The notes beneath the pieces are model-generated. The model saw only the letters and a list, made by a program, of their open reading frames with translations. It had not been told where the DNA came from and did no database searches. 64,000 nucleotides of DNA from Diabrotica undecimpunctata. Its lineage: Eukaryota > Arthropoda > Insecta > Coleoptera > Chrysomelidae. The stretch spans positions 27,243,644 through 27,307,643 of the forward strand of contig NC_092806.1 in assembly GCF_040954645.1 (NCBI RefSeq). The letters run 5' to 3'. Below are positions 1-10,389 of the stretch, one piece after another. Each line of letters begins with the position of its first letter. Position 1 is the stretch's first letter. A program made the position numbers and the translations under genes.

Positions 1-343
<343 letters not shown>

Positions 344-348
344 ACTAT

Positions 349-405
<57 letters not shown>
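344..405. repeat. (TA)n microsatellite
   Basis: A second TA-rich array of about 60 bases, beginning with an imperfect stretch. Confidence 0.9.
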
Positions 406-407
<2 letters not shown>

Positions 408-959
408 GCATAAGTTTTTGTATAAAAATAGTTCACGAAACATTTATGTATGCCCTTTGCAAAATATGTTTTCTACCTCCATGCTGACAACTAATCAATA
501 GGGCAAACTTGGCTACAAGTTGGGACTTGAACTCTAAAACGGACTGTGAGATTAATTAAATCTGTTGATACAATGCACCGCTATTTGGCAAAGGTCACAA
601 CAGCAACATAGCTCGATCGAAATCCGTAATTGGATTTTCTATATAATTCACATTTCTCTGCGTATTACGAGCAACTTCTGGAGCATTTTGTTATTCAACA
701 ACAAATTATGCTTTTCCAAGTCGAACTCGTTTCAAATTGAGGTATCTGTGATCGACTTGACTTGCTTTTTCAAATTTAATTTGTCCATTATAATATAAGG
801 TAATTTATGTTTGATTTTTATTGGAAACGAAACATATTTGAACAGTGAAAGAATGAAAGTTTATTAAAAAGAGTTCTGGATTATGGAATATGAGAAACAA
901 AAAATCATAAAAACGCTAAAAAATGTTCATTTCTCCTTCAGTTACGTTTAGTCTATGAC
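406..959. other. AT-rich DNA, nothing recognised
   Basis: Short frames only. No domain, repeat unit or terminal repeat seen. Confidence 0.5.
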
Positions 960-1960
960 TTGGGTTTACTAGTTTACTGGACTATATGTAATAATATTTG
1001 GAATTCTGATGCCCAGTTGTCATACTATTTCTTGGGTGAATCAGTCCCTTTTGTTTGGAGGTCTTCTTCAACTTTGTGCAGCCACTTTGATCTTGGTCTT
1101 TCCCTTCTCTTTCTTCTTCCTGGATTCCATTCTATTATTGCGTATGTCACTGCCCTGCATTGTCACTTCCTCCGCATTTTATTAGTTATATATTAATTCC
1201 ATCTTTACCAAGAGCTTTTCCATTTTTGCTTCTCTGTATTACTTTCTCCAATTCCTCTAATGTTACAACTTTTGAAATTTCGATGTCTACTTCATCTACT
1301 TCGTTTGCTTCTTCTTCGTGTACCACTTCCTCCTCATTATTCATTTCTTCTCCTGTTGTTTCCTCCGTCAAGAGCTCTCTGTAGTAATTAATCCCTCCAT
1401 ACTTGCTTGTATTCTTGATTCTCTATTATCACTGTTCCCTCTTTATTTTTTATTCTGTTTGTTTTGCCTTTGTATTTTTTGTTTTGTTCTTTAATCTTTT
1501 TGTAAACATTTTTCGTATTTCTGTTTGTTCTTTCCTGCTCTATTTTCTGCATTTTTTCGTCTACCTATCTTCTTTTATTTTACCTTATCACTTTCTTAGC
1601 ATACTTTCTTAATTTTTCAAATTCTTTTCTGTCTTCCTCTTTATCTGTTCTTAGCCATTTAATTCTAGCTTGCACATTTTTTCCTGTTATTTCTCTACAT
1701 TCTTGGTTATACCATTCGTTTTTTGTTTTATCCTGACTTTTACCTTCCTGCATATTTGCACCTTCTTCTATTGATTTTTTGATTGTCTCCCGCCCCGTGT
1801 TGATATCTTCTGCTTTATATTTCTCTTTTATTTGAACTGTTACTGCCTCTTCATAGTTTTCTGTTTTATTCCAATTTTAACTTTTTGTCTTATAGTAGCT
1901 GTGACCATGTAGTGGTCGGATCGGATTATAGCTGGATATATTTTAAGTAGTAAACTTTTA
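960..1960 (-). mobile_element. LINE remnant with a large internal deletion
   Basis: On the minus strand, near 1,900-1,960, the frame reads SDHYMVTATIRQKVKIG. SDH is the last catalytic motif of APE-type LINE endonucleases. Further down (1,186-1,371) comes the linker and the start of the RT domain, ending SKNGKALGKDGINI, the finger motif usually seen as NKAPGPDGI. Next to it, at about 1,000-1,185, is the C-terminal tail (IIEWNPGRRKRKGRPRSKW, then DLQTKG). The RT palm with its YADD box, roughly 1.1 kb, is missing between these parts. Stops are present. Probably RTE-like, dead copy. Confidence 0.7.
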
Positions 1961-2757
1961 TCATTGAATGGTGGGACAATGTTTTTCACAGATCCAATCT
2001 TCTTAAATAGTTGCCTTTTATTTCATCGATATGACTACTCCAGGTGAGTTTACTATCGATAGTTAATTACAAAAACTTGTAATGATCAATTCACTTTAAA
2101 TTTACTCCATTTAGTGGTATTTTGAGTATTCCTGAGCTGTTAGATCTCCTAGGGAATCGCAATGGCTTTAAACGATACCTTATTTGAACCCCATTGCCAT
2201 TAATGGTGGGGTGATTCTTACCCTAGCTTATTGGTCAAACTAAAATACTAATACTAATACTAAAATACTGGAAAAGTGTGTTCCTATTTAATCAAAAATC
2301 GACGTGTAGCTGTGTTTTTCAAAAATATTGTCGCAATTCCTGTGTTTGGTTTTCGTTAGGCCACCCTGTATAAACAAAACACTGCACTTTTGTAACATAT
2401 TTAATCACTATTAAAGCTACAATTATCCTTTGTTCCTTAATATATTATCCTTAAATCCATGAAATTCTCCTCATTATTACATTTTTCATAAATCTTTAAT
2501 GATCACAATTCGCACAAACAACGAGTTCAACATACTAAAATTTCCAGCCTGTCTGGCGCTGCTCTCGATAATTACAATTACAAATATTTAATTATCAAAC
2601 AATTCAATACCGACCCAGTGGAGCTACTCATTTTGATTTCATATCACATCTAGTCAAATATTCTATAATAGCGACATTCAATATAAGAATTTATAACACC
2701 TACAATTATTATGGTTATATGGCTGGTTGGTTAAAATTAAATTTTTAATGAGACTTC
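1961..2757. other. AT-rich DNA, nothing recognised
   Basis: No coding signal seen. A short direct repeat of ACTAATACTAAT type lies near 2,240-2,275. The phrase GGCCACCCTGTATA near 2,359 resembles ends of insect transposons, but no partner was found. Confidence 0.4.
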
Positions 2758-3060
2758 TTAAAAGTAAGAAATATGTCCTGTTTCTGCTAGATGTTTTTTG
2801 TTTAGTTTGTGGGTGACATAATCAACTGCATACATTTTCCTCCCACTACTCTCTAATACTAATCCACAGCGGCGCACCTTAACTGGCTCCCAAACTCTAT
2901 AAAACCACTTTAATTCTACGCAAATTGACTCCCAAACCCATACATGAACTGACTCCTGTCCATTAGGAAATTCCCAGAAATTAAATCTCATTCTGAAACT
3001 TGGATTTTGAGGAAAAGATGTATAATATACACCAGAAATTAGAAATGTAGTCATAAACAA
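2758..3060 (-). other. Unassigned 100-codon open frame with internal GGGAGYCA repeats
   Basis: A minus-strand open frame rich in Trp and Val (motifs NFWEFPNGQESVHVWVWES and WEPVKVRRCGL). I do not recognise a family. The DNA contains three spaced copies of a short motif (GGGAGYCAGTT-like on the minus strand), which explains the repeated WES/WEP pattern. Similar motifs occur on the + strand near 7,646 and 7,695. It lies just 3' of the MULE-like fragment on the same strand. It could be repeat DNA that happens to be open rather than a gene. Confidence 0.3.
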
Positions 3061-3091
3061 TGTATTTATTAAAGAAACTGCAACTTACAGA

Positions 3092-3560
3092 CTAAACAGC
3101 TTGATGCCTTCTTGACATATTTTTTACAAACTCAAAAGCAGTTATACGTTTTTCCTGTAAAAGACGTATTTGATTTTCAATAAGATTTCTTTTACCACGT
3201 ATTGGTTTTCGGTATATTTTTTTAGGGATACTACTACTTACTTTAATATAGGTGTCTATTTGAATATTTTTCATAACCTCCAAAAATTGGAAAATGTTCG
3301 GATGGCAAGTATAAAACAAATAATTGAATTTTGAATGGAAACTCTCGCATCCATTCGTCGTTTTTTGTAGAAACGTACTAGAAGTTAGAAACACATGGTA
3401 GTTAGAAATTTGGCGTCTTCAACAATATAGTTCTCCACCAAGAAATCTGCAAATTTTTGAACTACTGGATGTCTGGGTAAGATTGCTCCAATGTCAATCG
3501 CAAAACAATCGCCTACATCTTCGGAGTCCAAAAAAGAAAGACTAAACACGTATTTTAAGT
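3092..3560 (-). pseudogene. MULE-type transposase C-terminal fragment
   Basis: The minus strand encodes DCFAIDIGAILPRHPVVQKF, then FLVENYIVEDAKFLTTMCF and a stop. After a frameshift it reads TTNGCESFHSKFNYLFYTCH and NIFQFLEVMKNIQIDTYIK. The pattern 'T-N-x-C-E-S/A-F-H-x-x-F-N-x-L-F-Y' followed by 'H-P-N-I-F-x-F-L-x-V-x-K-x-x-Q-x-x-T-Y-I-K' is characteristic of insect MULE transposase-domain proteins, often found with FLYWCH domains. The catalytic core that should lie upstream is absent and there is at least one frameshift, so this is a decayed fragment. Family assignment is from memory of the motif and was not searched. Confidence 0.6.
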
Positions 3561-3689
3561 AACACGAAATGTCATGATTCTTTCAAATATTTCGTTGCCA
3601 AGTCCAGTTTCTGAATCTTTCGCCACCTATTTCAAATAATTAAAGTTCATAATACACTAACAATCGAATTCATAGCTATATTAGCCGAA

Positions 3690-4003
3690 TGAGTCACTAA
3701 CTAAAAATATTATTAAAGATCATACAGAATCAAATTTATAAAAAATATGAAATAGACATAAGTGACAGTCAGTTTGGATTTAGAAATGCCTTGGGAGCAA
3801 GAGAGGCGTTGTTTGCGATTTAAACACCCATTCCAAAATACGATGATTGCCAGAAAAAGGTATATCTCTGTTTTATCGACTACCAGAAGGCTTTGTATGA
3901 ACAACAGAAAATGAAGCTAGACGAAAAAAATCTGGTGTCCGACAAGGCTGTGTCATGTCTCCATTGCTCTTTAACTTGAACTCTGAATGCATATTCAAAT
4001 AAG
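3690..4003 (+). mobile_element. LINE reverse-transcriptase fragment, 5' part of a split copy
   Basis: The + strand reads DSQFGFRNALGAREALFAI, then a short spacer with VYLCFIDYQKALYEQQKMK, then SGVRQGCVMSPLLFNLNSECIFK. These are RT motifs in order: the QFGFR block, the FIDYxKAFD block (catalytic Asp intact, following residues altered) and the G-V-R-Q-G-C-x-x-S-P block. A stretch between the second and third motifs is deleted. The frame then hits a foreign block and resumes at 5,336 with the YADD-box region. The copy is dead. Confidence 0.75.
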
Positions 4004-4112
4004 TCCCCCAGATGACCAATGTTTATGGGGAATAAATGTTTGTTTTATTAGGAGAGCTATTACTTTAAGCAATTACTGTAATTTAAAGCAATAAACATTT
4101 CTGAATCTGAAT
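4004..4112 (+). mobile_element. LINE 3' tail with CTGAAT repeats
   Basis: A short non-coding stretch ending AATAAACATTTCTGAATC and then further CTGAAT units. A polyadenylation-like signal followed by a few copies of a short unit is a typical 3' end of CR1/Daphne-like LINEs. Compare the (ATTCT)n tail at 47,101-47,124. Confidence 0.45.
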
Positions 4113-4189
4113 CTGAGAGAATAGATTTTTTCCCTATCTATATAAACTGTCTGTTAATGATAATTTTTGGATTTTTTTTATTTAAACAC

Positions 4190-5005
4190 AAAACCACATC
4201 AACCGCTCAGGGTTATTAGTGGATATAACAAATACAGGAAATATTACATTAAATACAATTGAATAACTTGATGTCTTTTAAATAGCTTAACACTGTCGAA
4301 AGTTTTTTGGTGAGAACTGTCTTGAGATCATCATCTATGAATCCGTGGGATCTTCTTTTTTCCTTGAATTGACGACAGTCAAGCAGAATATGTTTGATGT
4401 TGAGTGGGTTAGATTAGGAGGAGCAGATAGGTAGTGGTTCTTTTGTTATTAAATATTTGTGTGTTAAGGCAGTATGGCCAATTCTTAGATGGTTAATAAT
4501 AACTTGGTTTCTTCTGTTTAAAGGAGTCTCCTGGACAGCATATATTTTTGAGCAAATTACATTTAATTTTTTACCTAATTTTTCCCAATGATATTGCCAT
4601 GTATTAGTACAGTGGATTTTAACTAGGTTCTTTAGATCCGTGTAAGGATATGTTTTCAATTTTACAGTATAGTTTGAGCTTATTCCACTTTTGTTTGCCA
4701 GTTGATCTGCTTTTTCATTTCCATAAATACCTGTATGATAAGGTACCCAAATAAAAGCCGCTTCCTTTCCTAATGATCGGAATGTTTCTAATTCGTTTTT
4801 TATAGTCTGTATAATGGGGTTGTTGGTATATATTTGTTTCAATTCCAGTAATGCATTTAATGAGTCTGTTACGATAATGCACTTCATCGTTCTACTCTTT
4901 TCGAAGAAAATTAGGGCTTCAAAAATAGCTGTAGCCTCACTTGTTAGTATACTGCAGTTTGTTGGTATCGATAGTCGTATGTCGTACCGTGACCATTGTC
5001 AGTTT
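4190..5005 (-). mobile_element. LINE fragment: RNase H domain and 3' UTR
   Basis: The minus strand reads RLSIPTNCSILTSEATAIFE then MKCIIVTDSLNALLELKQI, and later FIWVPYHTGIYGNEKADQLA. These are the Glu, Asp and His-...-Asp regions of an RNase H domain as found at the end of I/R1-like LINE ORF2. A C-terminal block follows (INHLRIGHTALTHKYLITKE, then after a stop NIKHILLDCRQFKEKRRSH), matching the usual zinc-knuckle tail. One in-frame stop breaks it near 4,412. The 3' UTR contains CTAATAACCCTGAGCGGTTG, nearly identical to a stretch after another RNase H LINE end at 38,868. RT and EN are missing, so this is a 5'-truncated copy. Confidence 0.8.
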
Positions 5006-5040
5006 TAAAGGCAATTTAAGAATTATTTTGAACTAGATAC

Positions 5041-5137
5041 ATCATCATCGTCAGCCTCTCTCAATCCACTGCTGGACATAGGCCTCCCCTGTTTATCTCC
5101 AAAGTGTTTTATCTAGTTGGATATCTGTTGTATCTTT
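5041..5137 (-). mobile_element. Very short 5'-truncated RTE-like 3' end
   Basis: The minus strand ends with coding like that of the LINE at 30,100-31,273 (GEAYVQQW-type end; here GLCPAVD-type in another frame) and a GATGATGAT tail. TAGATAC(A) occurs on both sides (5,034-5,041 and 5,138-5,145), a possible 7-8 bp TSD. Confidence 0.45.
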
Positions 5138-5335
5138 TAGATACAACATATTCTCGATTAAACATCAGTTGCAGAAAAAGTTTAGTAAGCATAAACAACA
5201 ATTTTATATTAAATATTTTGCAAAACATTACATTTATGAGAATTAAATCAAAATGTTGAAGTCAAGTCCATGTGAGAATGAATTAGAGGTTAGAATCTTA
5301 ATAAAAGTTTATATTATTCTCGAAAAAAAATTCAA

Positions 5336-5460
5336 ATAAGCACTAGACGGCGCCGGAATTGATATAAAAATAAACAGTAAATATATTGACAATATCAAAT
5401 ATGCAAACGATACCGTTTTGATAGCAGAAAAAATAGAAGACAAAAATAGAAGACAAATTA
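5336..5460 (+). mobile_element. LINE RT fragment, 3' part of the split copy (YADD box)
   Basis: The frame reads ALDGAGIDIKINSKYIDNI, then KYANDTVLIAEKIEDK. The YANDT is a mutated form of the YADD catalytic box (first Asp to Asn). It continues the RT frame that stops at 4,003 and then ends where a minus-strand LINE begins. Confidence 0.75.
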
Positions 5461-5464
5461 GTCG

Positions 5465-7270
5465 TTGTTGACTGTACATTATCTTTTCACCTTTTTGGCG
5501 GCCTTCCAACGGGTCTTCTGCTATACGGCTTGTTGTTTTTACAGATGTTCGCAAATCTATCTGGTCCCATTCGGTTTACATGTTCGTTCCAGTTTTTTTT
5601 TCTTGTTTTTATCCACCTGTTAATATTTTGAATTTTGCATTGTTCGCGTATACTTCTGTTGGTTTGTCTGTCTCTTTCATTTTGCTACTTTCATTTTGCT
5701 TTCCGTGGTCAGATATTTGTTTCTCCATATGGTTTCTCGGAGGCAACCACTTACTCTTGCCGCTTTTGATGCTTGCCTTGTGGTCTCTGTTCTTATAACC
5801 CTGTCACTAGTGATCTCTACTCCTAGGTAATTGAATTTCATTACTTGTTCTATAATTTTGCCGTCTATTTCTAGTTTGCATCTACGCGGCTCTTTACTGA
5901 TCACTATATATTTAGTTTTTTCTACTGATATTCTCATATTAAGTTTTTTTGCTGTGATATTGAAGGTGTGAAGGTGTTTGTAGGTCATCTTCGTTATGAA
6001 CAATTAGTACTGTATCATCGGCATAGCAAAGTATCGTGATTTTATGCGCTCCCATGTGGTATCCGTGTCGTTTTCTAACTTGGGCTGAGCGAGTCTCCTT
6101 GGCGGATTTCTCCTTTTAGTTCTATGCATTCTGTTTCCCCTGTTGGCATTATAATTCTGGTCTTGTTGTTCAGCTTGTAATAAATTTAAGATGTCATTTC
6201 GCTTCACCCTGTCAAAAGCACTTTTTAAATCTACAAAGCACATGTATACAGGTTTTCCATATTCAATAGACTTCTCTATTATTTGTCTGATAATAAAAAT
6301 TGCGTTTATTGTGCTGCGGTTCTTCCGGAAGCCTTGTTGTTCATCAGCCATGTTCGCTTTTTCCTCGATTTTATCTTTTATGACTGCCGTTAACAATTTT
6401 AATTTACTATTCATCAGACTAATGCCTCTATAATTTTCAGGATTTCTCGAGTCTCCCTTTTTATGTATCGGTAGCAGGAGACTTTCCTTCCATTCCCCTG
6501 GTACTACTCCGGTATTTATTATATCGACGAATAATTTTAGGAGCCATTTGCGTAGTGTTGTTCCTCCTGTAGTGTTGGTCCCATATTTTAGCAGTTCATT
6601 GTTTATCTTATCAGGACCAGGTGCTTTTCTGTTTTTTAATTTTTTTATTCGTTCTTGTAGCTCTTCTTATGATATTAGTACTCTATCGTCAGTTTCGTTA
6701 ATGATTTTTTCTCTGTTCTCTTCTTCTCCTTCTCCATATAATTTTGTGAAATGCTCAGTCCATTGTTCCTCAGTAATGTTATCTATGCGTACAAATTCAT
6801 TCATTTCTGTTTTTTATCTCCTTATCATCTTCCACACCTTTTTCTGGGATCCATAGGTCCTATTCTATATCTTTGGTAAATGTCTCCCAGTGTTCTTTTT
6901 TGATGTTATCTATTTCTTCGTTTACTCTATTCCGGATTCTCACGTAGTCTTCTCGTGCCTCCGGTGTCTTCACTCCTTTGTACTTTGTGTTTGCTAGTGC
7001 TTTCACCCTTTCGTCGTACCACGGTGTTTTGTATTCCCCTTTATTTCTGTTAACTTTTCTTTTACCGAAAGGTTCTTTCGCTGCTTGAAGGATACATTTT
7101 TTAATAATTTGCCAGGTTTCTTCTATATTCGTTTTAGGCTCTAGGTTATGGCTGTTTAGCTTTGCTGTTAGTCTGTTTCTTTACAAGTTTTGTGTCCCTT
7201 CTTCTTCTAAGCTTTCTATGTTTAACTTTTCTTCTACTTTTGTATTTCGCTTGCCTTGTGTGGTGATTGC
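5465..7270 (-). mobile_element. LINE ORF2 remnant: endonuclease end, RT and C-terminus
   Basis: The minus strand carries, from the upstream end: a spacer; LKNRKAPGPDKINNELLKYG; PGEWKESLLLPIHKKGDSRN; NPENYRGISLMNSKLKLLTA; DEQQGFRKNRSTINAIFIIR; YMCFVDLKSAFDRVKRND; then after a deletion and frameshift the region KLNMRISVEKTKYIVISKEP and FNYLGVEITSD, ending near AEDPLEGRQKGEKI. These are the canonical non-LTR RT blocks in order, except that the YADD box falls in the scrambled segment around 6,000-6,180. Several frameshifts make it inactive. The C-terminal layout suggests an RTE-like clade. The + strand LINE fragment at 34,775-35,300 looks like the same family. Confidence 0.8.
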
Positions 7271-7304
7271 TATATTTATTTTTTATATAGCAGTTATAAA
7301 ACTA

Positions 7305-7430
7305 AAAGAAAGACCTCGTACCTAGACCACATAATGAGAAATGACAAATATCATCTGCTACAAATAATAAGTTAAGGGAATATAGAGGGCTGAAGGGGAG
7401 TAGGAGGAAGAGCCATATCATGGCAACTTG
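7305..7430 (+). mobile_element. LINE C-terminal fragment
   Basis: The + strand reads TSYLDHIMRNDKYHLLQIIS, then after a stop GNIEG, RGVGGRAISWQLVEIIFKT. This matches the motif 'YLGHI-R---Y-LL-LI-EGK-EG-RG-GR---SWL' seen in the LINE C-termini at 47,513-48,069 and 53,955-54,435. Confidence 0.65.
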
Positions 7431-8726
7431 TGGAAATTATATTTAAAACTGTTCGCCACTAGCATGGGTTTTCCCCGTTCTCTTAACATTTTAATAGCTT
7501 GCACTTTCTACGACGATATGATCAAGTACAAGCAAGACGCAAAACTATCAGTAATTTTAAATAAGTTTGCGGCGAAAGGTATACGAATTTAACGAAAGAT
7601 AGAAAAATCCAATTTACCTACTTAAATTTCCAAGAATTTCTTCGGGAGCCAATTCACGCAAACCGTATATTGGTAGAGAGCTTATTACTTGCAAGCGGGA
7701 GCCAATTCATGTGCACCTATCCACAGATACCTACATTTTAACCGAACTTTTTTATTAAATGCTACATGATCTGATAAAAATAATTTTGCAAAAAGGCGAA
7801 GTCCCCTATTTTTAATGATTACACCACTGGAACGTGATTACATTACTAAAAACTAAGAACATGTACCTTAATAGAACGCAATAAATTTAATAAAAGTGTT
7901 AAACATTACTAAAGCTTTAATAAACCAAATTTTAATAAGTCGTAAGTCATTTTCTCAATATATACCAAACATATTATTACGCAGATAGTCATCGATAACT
8001 CCCTCTGCAAAAATATCTACTGCATTTGTTGTTGTACGTTGCTCATCGCTACATCCATTTCCCAGCTAAGTTATCAAAAATAAATCTAACTTATTCTTTT
8101 TACTTATCTTTACAAAGAACATCAAGTTCCAAGGAGCATGACCCTCGTCGCAGACTTGCATAAATATCTGCGTGCGATAATAATTCAGTTTCCTACTACC
8201 TATCGCGAGTATGATAAATGAGTTTTCGTGGCGTGTGGGCATTGCTCATATCTCGATAATGTGAAATAATATTACACGCCCAACATTACTTTTTACTTCC
8301 AGCCAAGTGCCAAGTGCAATCCTGAAACAGCCCACGGATTACCTGTAACAACGTAGGCCAGTAGTTCGAAGAAATTAGGTATAAAAAATAATTCAAATTG
8401 CAAAAGCCGTAATAATCCAAATACCCACAATATAGATATCCATATAATGTTTTTATTAAAAGTACTGCAACATGTTTTATTTTGAGAAAAAATTTTGGAA
8501 AGTGGAAATTAATCCGTCAAATTAAACGTATAATACAGGGAAATCAGAATTTTTGAGTAGTATGGAACTCTTTAACAAGAATTTATTATAGACTTAATTA
8601 TTTATTAACAAATTAAGGTAAAAAACTGTAAATTTCCGTTTTTTTTTCGCCTGTCAGCAAAAGGTGAAGATTTGAAACAAATTTGAGAGCCAGAAACTTA
8701 TAAGATATATAAAAAACCTTCAAAAT
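7431..8726. other. AT-rich DNA with two GGGAGCCAATT motifs
   Basis: No coding region seen. Two copies of GGGAGCCAATTCA lie near 7,646 and 7,695, resembling the repeats in the open frame at 2,758-3,060. Confidence 0.4.
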
Positions 8727-10035
8727 AGCGTTTTTAAATGTTTCTATAATTCCAAATTTTGGTTTTTATAAATTTTAATAACTTTTTTAAAAATAAACAT
8801 AGAACTTTCTATTAATATGGAATGCTGAAAAGTTTCTGATATTGGCATATTTCATCTTTTTATTCAATTTCAATTCTCAACAATACTAAATAAATCTCAA
8901 AACCAGATAAACTAATAATTAGTATTTCCTCCATTGGCCTGTATGCACGCCTGTAGGCGATTTGGCATGTTGCCGACTACCTAACTGACGAGCACGAGCC
9001 TAACCTTCTTCACGAGCAACGTCTTTTAGTTCTCGAAGTGTAATAGGGGGCTTCTTGATGCGTGTTTTGAGAATGTCTCAAGCATAATCAATAACGTTCA
9101 TGTCGGGAGAATTCGAGGGCCACTGTAATGTAGATATTCCTTCTTCTTCCAGAAAATTTTGTACAGCTGCTGTTCGATGAGGAGGTGCGTTGTCATCCAT
9201 AAACACAAATTCATCACCTACTGCCCCTCGGAATAGACGTACGACAGGATTTAAAACTTCCTCGATGTACACAGCACCAGTGACTCTTCTCTTCAGAACC
9301 AGCAGTGGTGTCCGTGTACCACTCATAATACCACCCCAAACCACAATACTGCTACCTTCAAATGGGACACGCGGTTGGGCTGTTTCTAGTCGGGCTTGTC
9401 GTCCTGGAGCCCCCCAAACCAATGTTCTTCGCGAATCAGATACCAAGCCAATTTTTGACTCATCAGAGAACATAACGTTATTCCAGTTAGGACCATAATG
9501 CACCATTTCTCTAGCCCATTGCAACGTTACTATTTTGTGTTGGTAGGTTAGTTTAGGAACACGTAGCGGTCTTCTACGATACAAATGTACCGCATTTAGT
9601 CTGCGTGTTATTGGTTGCCGTGAAATATTCAGTCCTTGAAGCCTAGAAATTTCTCTGGATATACCACTTGTCGATTCAAGACGATTTCTACGAGCTATCA
9701 ATGTTATTTGCCGGTCTTGTGCTGCTGTTGTACATCGACTTCTACCACTTCTGAGACGATCCTTGACGTCATTTGTATCTTGAATTTTTTTTTAATTTTC
9801 GATACGGCACTCTGAGTAACATCAACAATATTCGCGATATAACTTTGACTAAAGCCTTGTTGTAGCAAAGCAATTACTCTAGATCTGTCAAAATGAGACA
9901 TCACTTTCTAGGAATTTTTAAACAGCTCAATTCAAATTTAAACAAAGACTGAAATAATGTGTAAATACGCTAATCAGTTGAATGTGACCAAAATCATACA
10001 AAAACGATTCAATATCATTTTCATTTAAAAACGCT
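8727..10035 (-). mobile_element. Tc1-like DNA transposon with short inverted ends
   Basis: AGCGTTTTTAAATG (8,727-8,740) is the exact reverse complement of CATTTAAAAACGCT (10,022-10,035). The two enclose a decayed Tc1-like transposase gene, and the 1.3-kb size fits the family. The true ends may lie a little further out. A 14-bp match in AT-rich DNA is suggestive, not proof. Confidence 0.55.
8960..9904 (-). pseudogene. Tc1-like transposase (broken)
   Basis: Two minus-strand frames form one protein: 9,704-9,904 starts MMSHFDRSRVIALLQQGFSQ with a helix-turn-helix (QSYIANIVDVTQSAVSKIKK), and 9,078-9,701 carries a second HTH-like region and the DDE core. Catalytic motifs are FSDESK, FMDDNAPPHRT and SPDMNVIDYA. 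The third acidic residue is Asp instead of the usual Glu of Tc1 proteins, with 34 residues between it and the second Asp. A frameshift near 9,702 and a stop in place of the Trp codon after MNVIDYA (near 9,076) break the gene. After the stop the frame continues DILKTRIKKPPITLRELKDV. It would cut and paste the element in the nucleus; this copy cannot. Confidence 0.85.
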
Positions 10036-10389
10036 CTAGAATGAATATCAACAAGAGTTTTAAAACCAACATAGGCGTAGATATATTATTTGTACGTATT
10101 CCAAACTTTTAGACATGTGTGTATTCTATCTATATTTCATCATATACTTTAAAAAATGAATAAAAACAATTTTACATATTTCCTAGGACTATTTTTGGAT
10201 GAAGCTCCCTTTTTTACCCCTAGCAGCTTTCTTTTTAACAATTAACAGATCTAATTAGCTTCATTTAAAAGAACATCATTTAAAGTTTTAATGTGCCAAA
10301 TTTAAAAAAAAAATTGCCTTTTAACGGAATAATACACAAAGCTTCAAAATGTGGTCCTCAAAATCGACAGGCTCTGAGACAGTAAGCCA
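10036..10389. other. AT-rich DNA, nothing recognised
   Basis: No coding signal, repeat or terminal structure seen. Confidence 0.4.

Larger units (their letters stand above)
4004..5329. mobile_element. 1.3-kb composite insertion flanked by an 11-bp direct repeat
   Basis: The sequence ATTCAAATAAG occurs at 3,993-4,003 and again at 5,330-5,340. The RT reading frame of the flanking LINE joins across the two copies (ends ...ECIFK, resumes ALDGAGIDIKIN), with one in-frame TAA inside the repeat. That is what a target-site duplication around an insertion would leave. The block holds a + strand LINE tail, a minus-strand RNase H LINE end and a very short RTE-like end. Its right end has AATAAA-like and oligo-A sequence (5,299 and 5,322-5,330). 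Confidence 0.6.
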
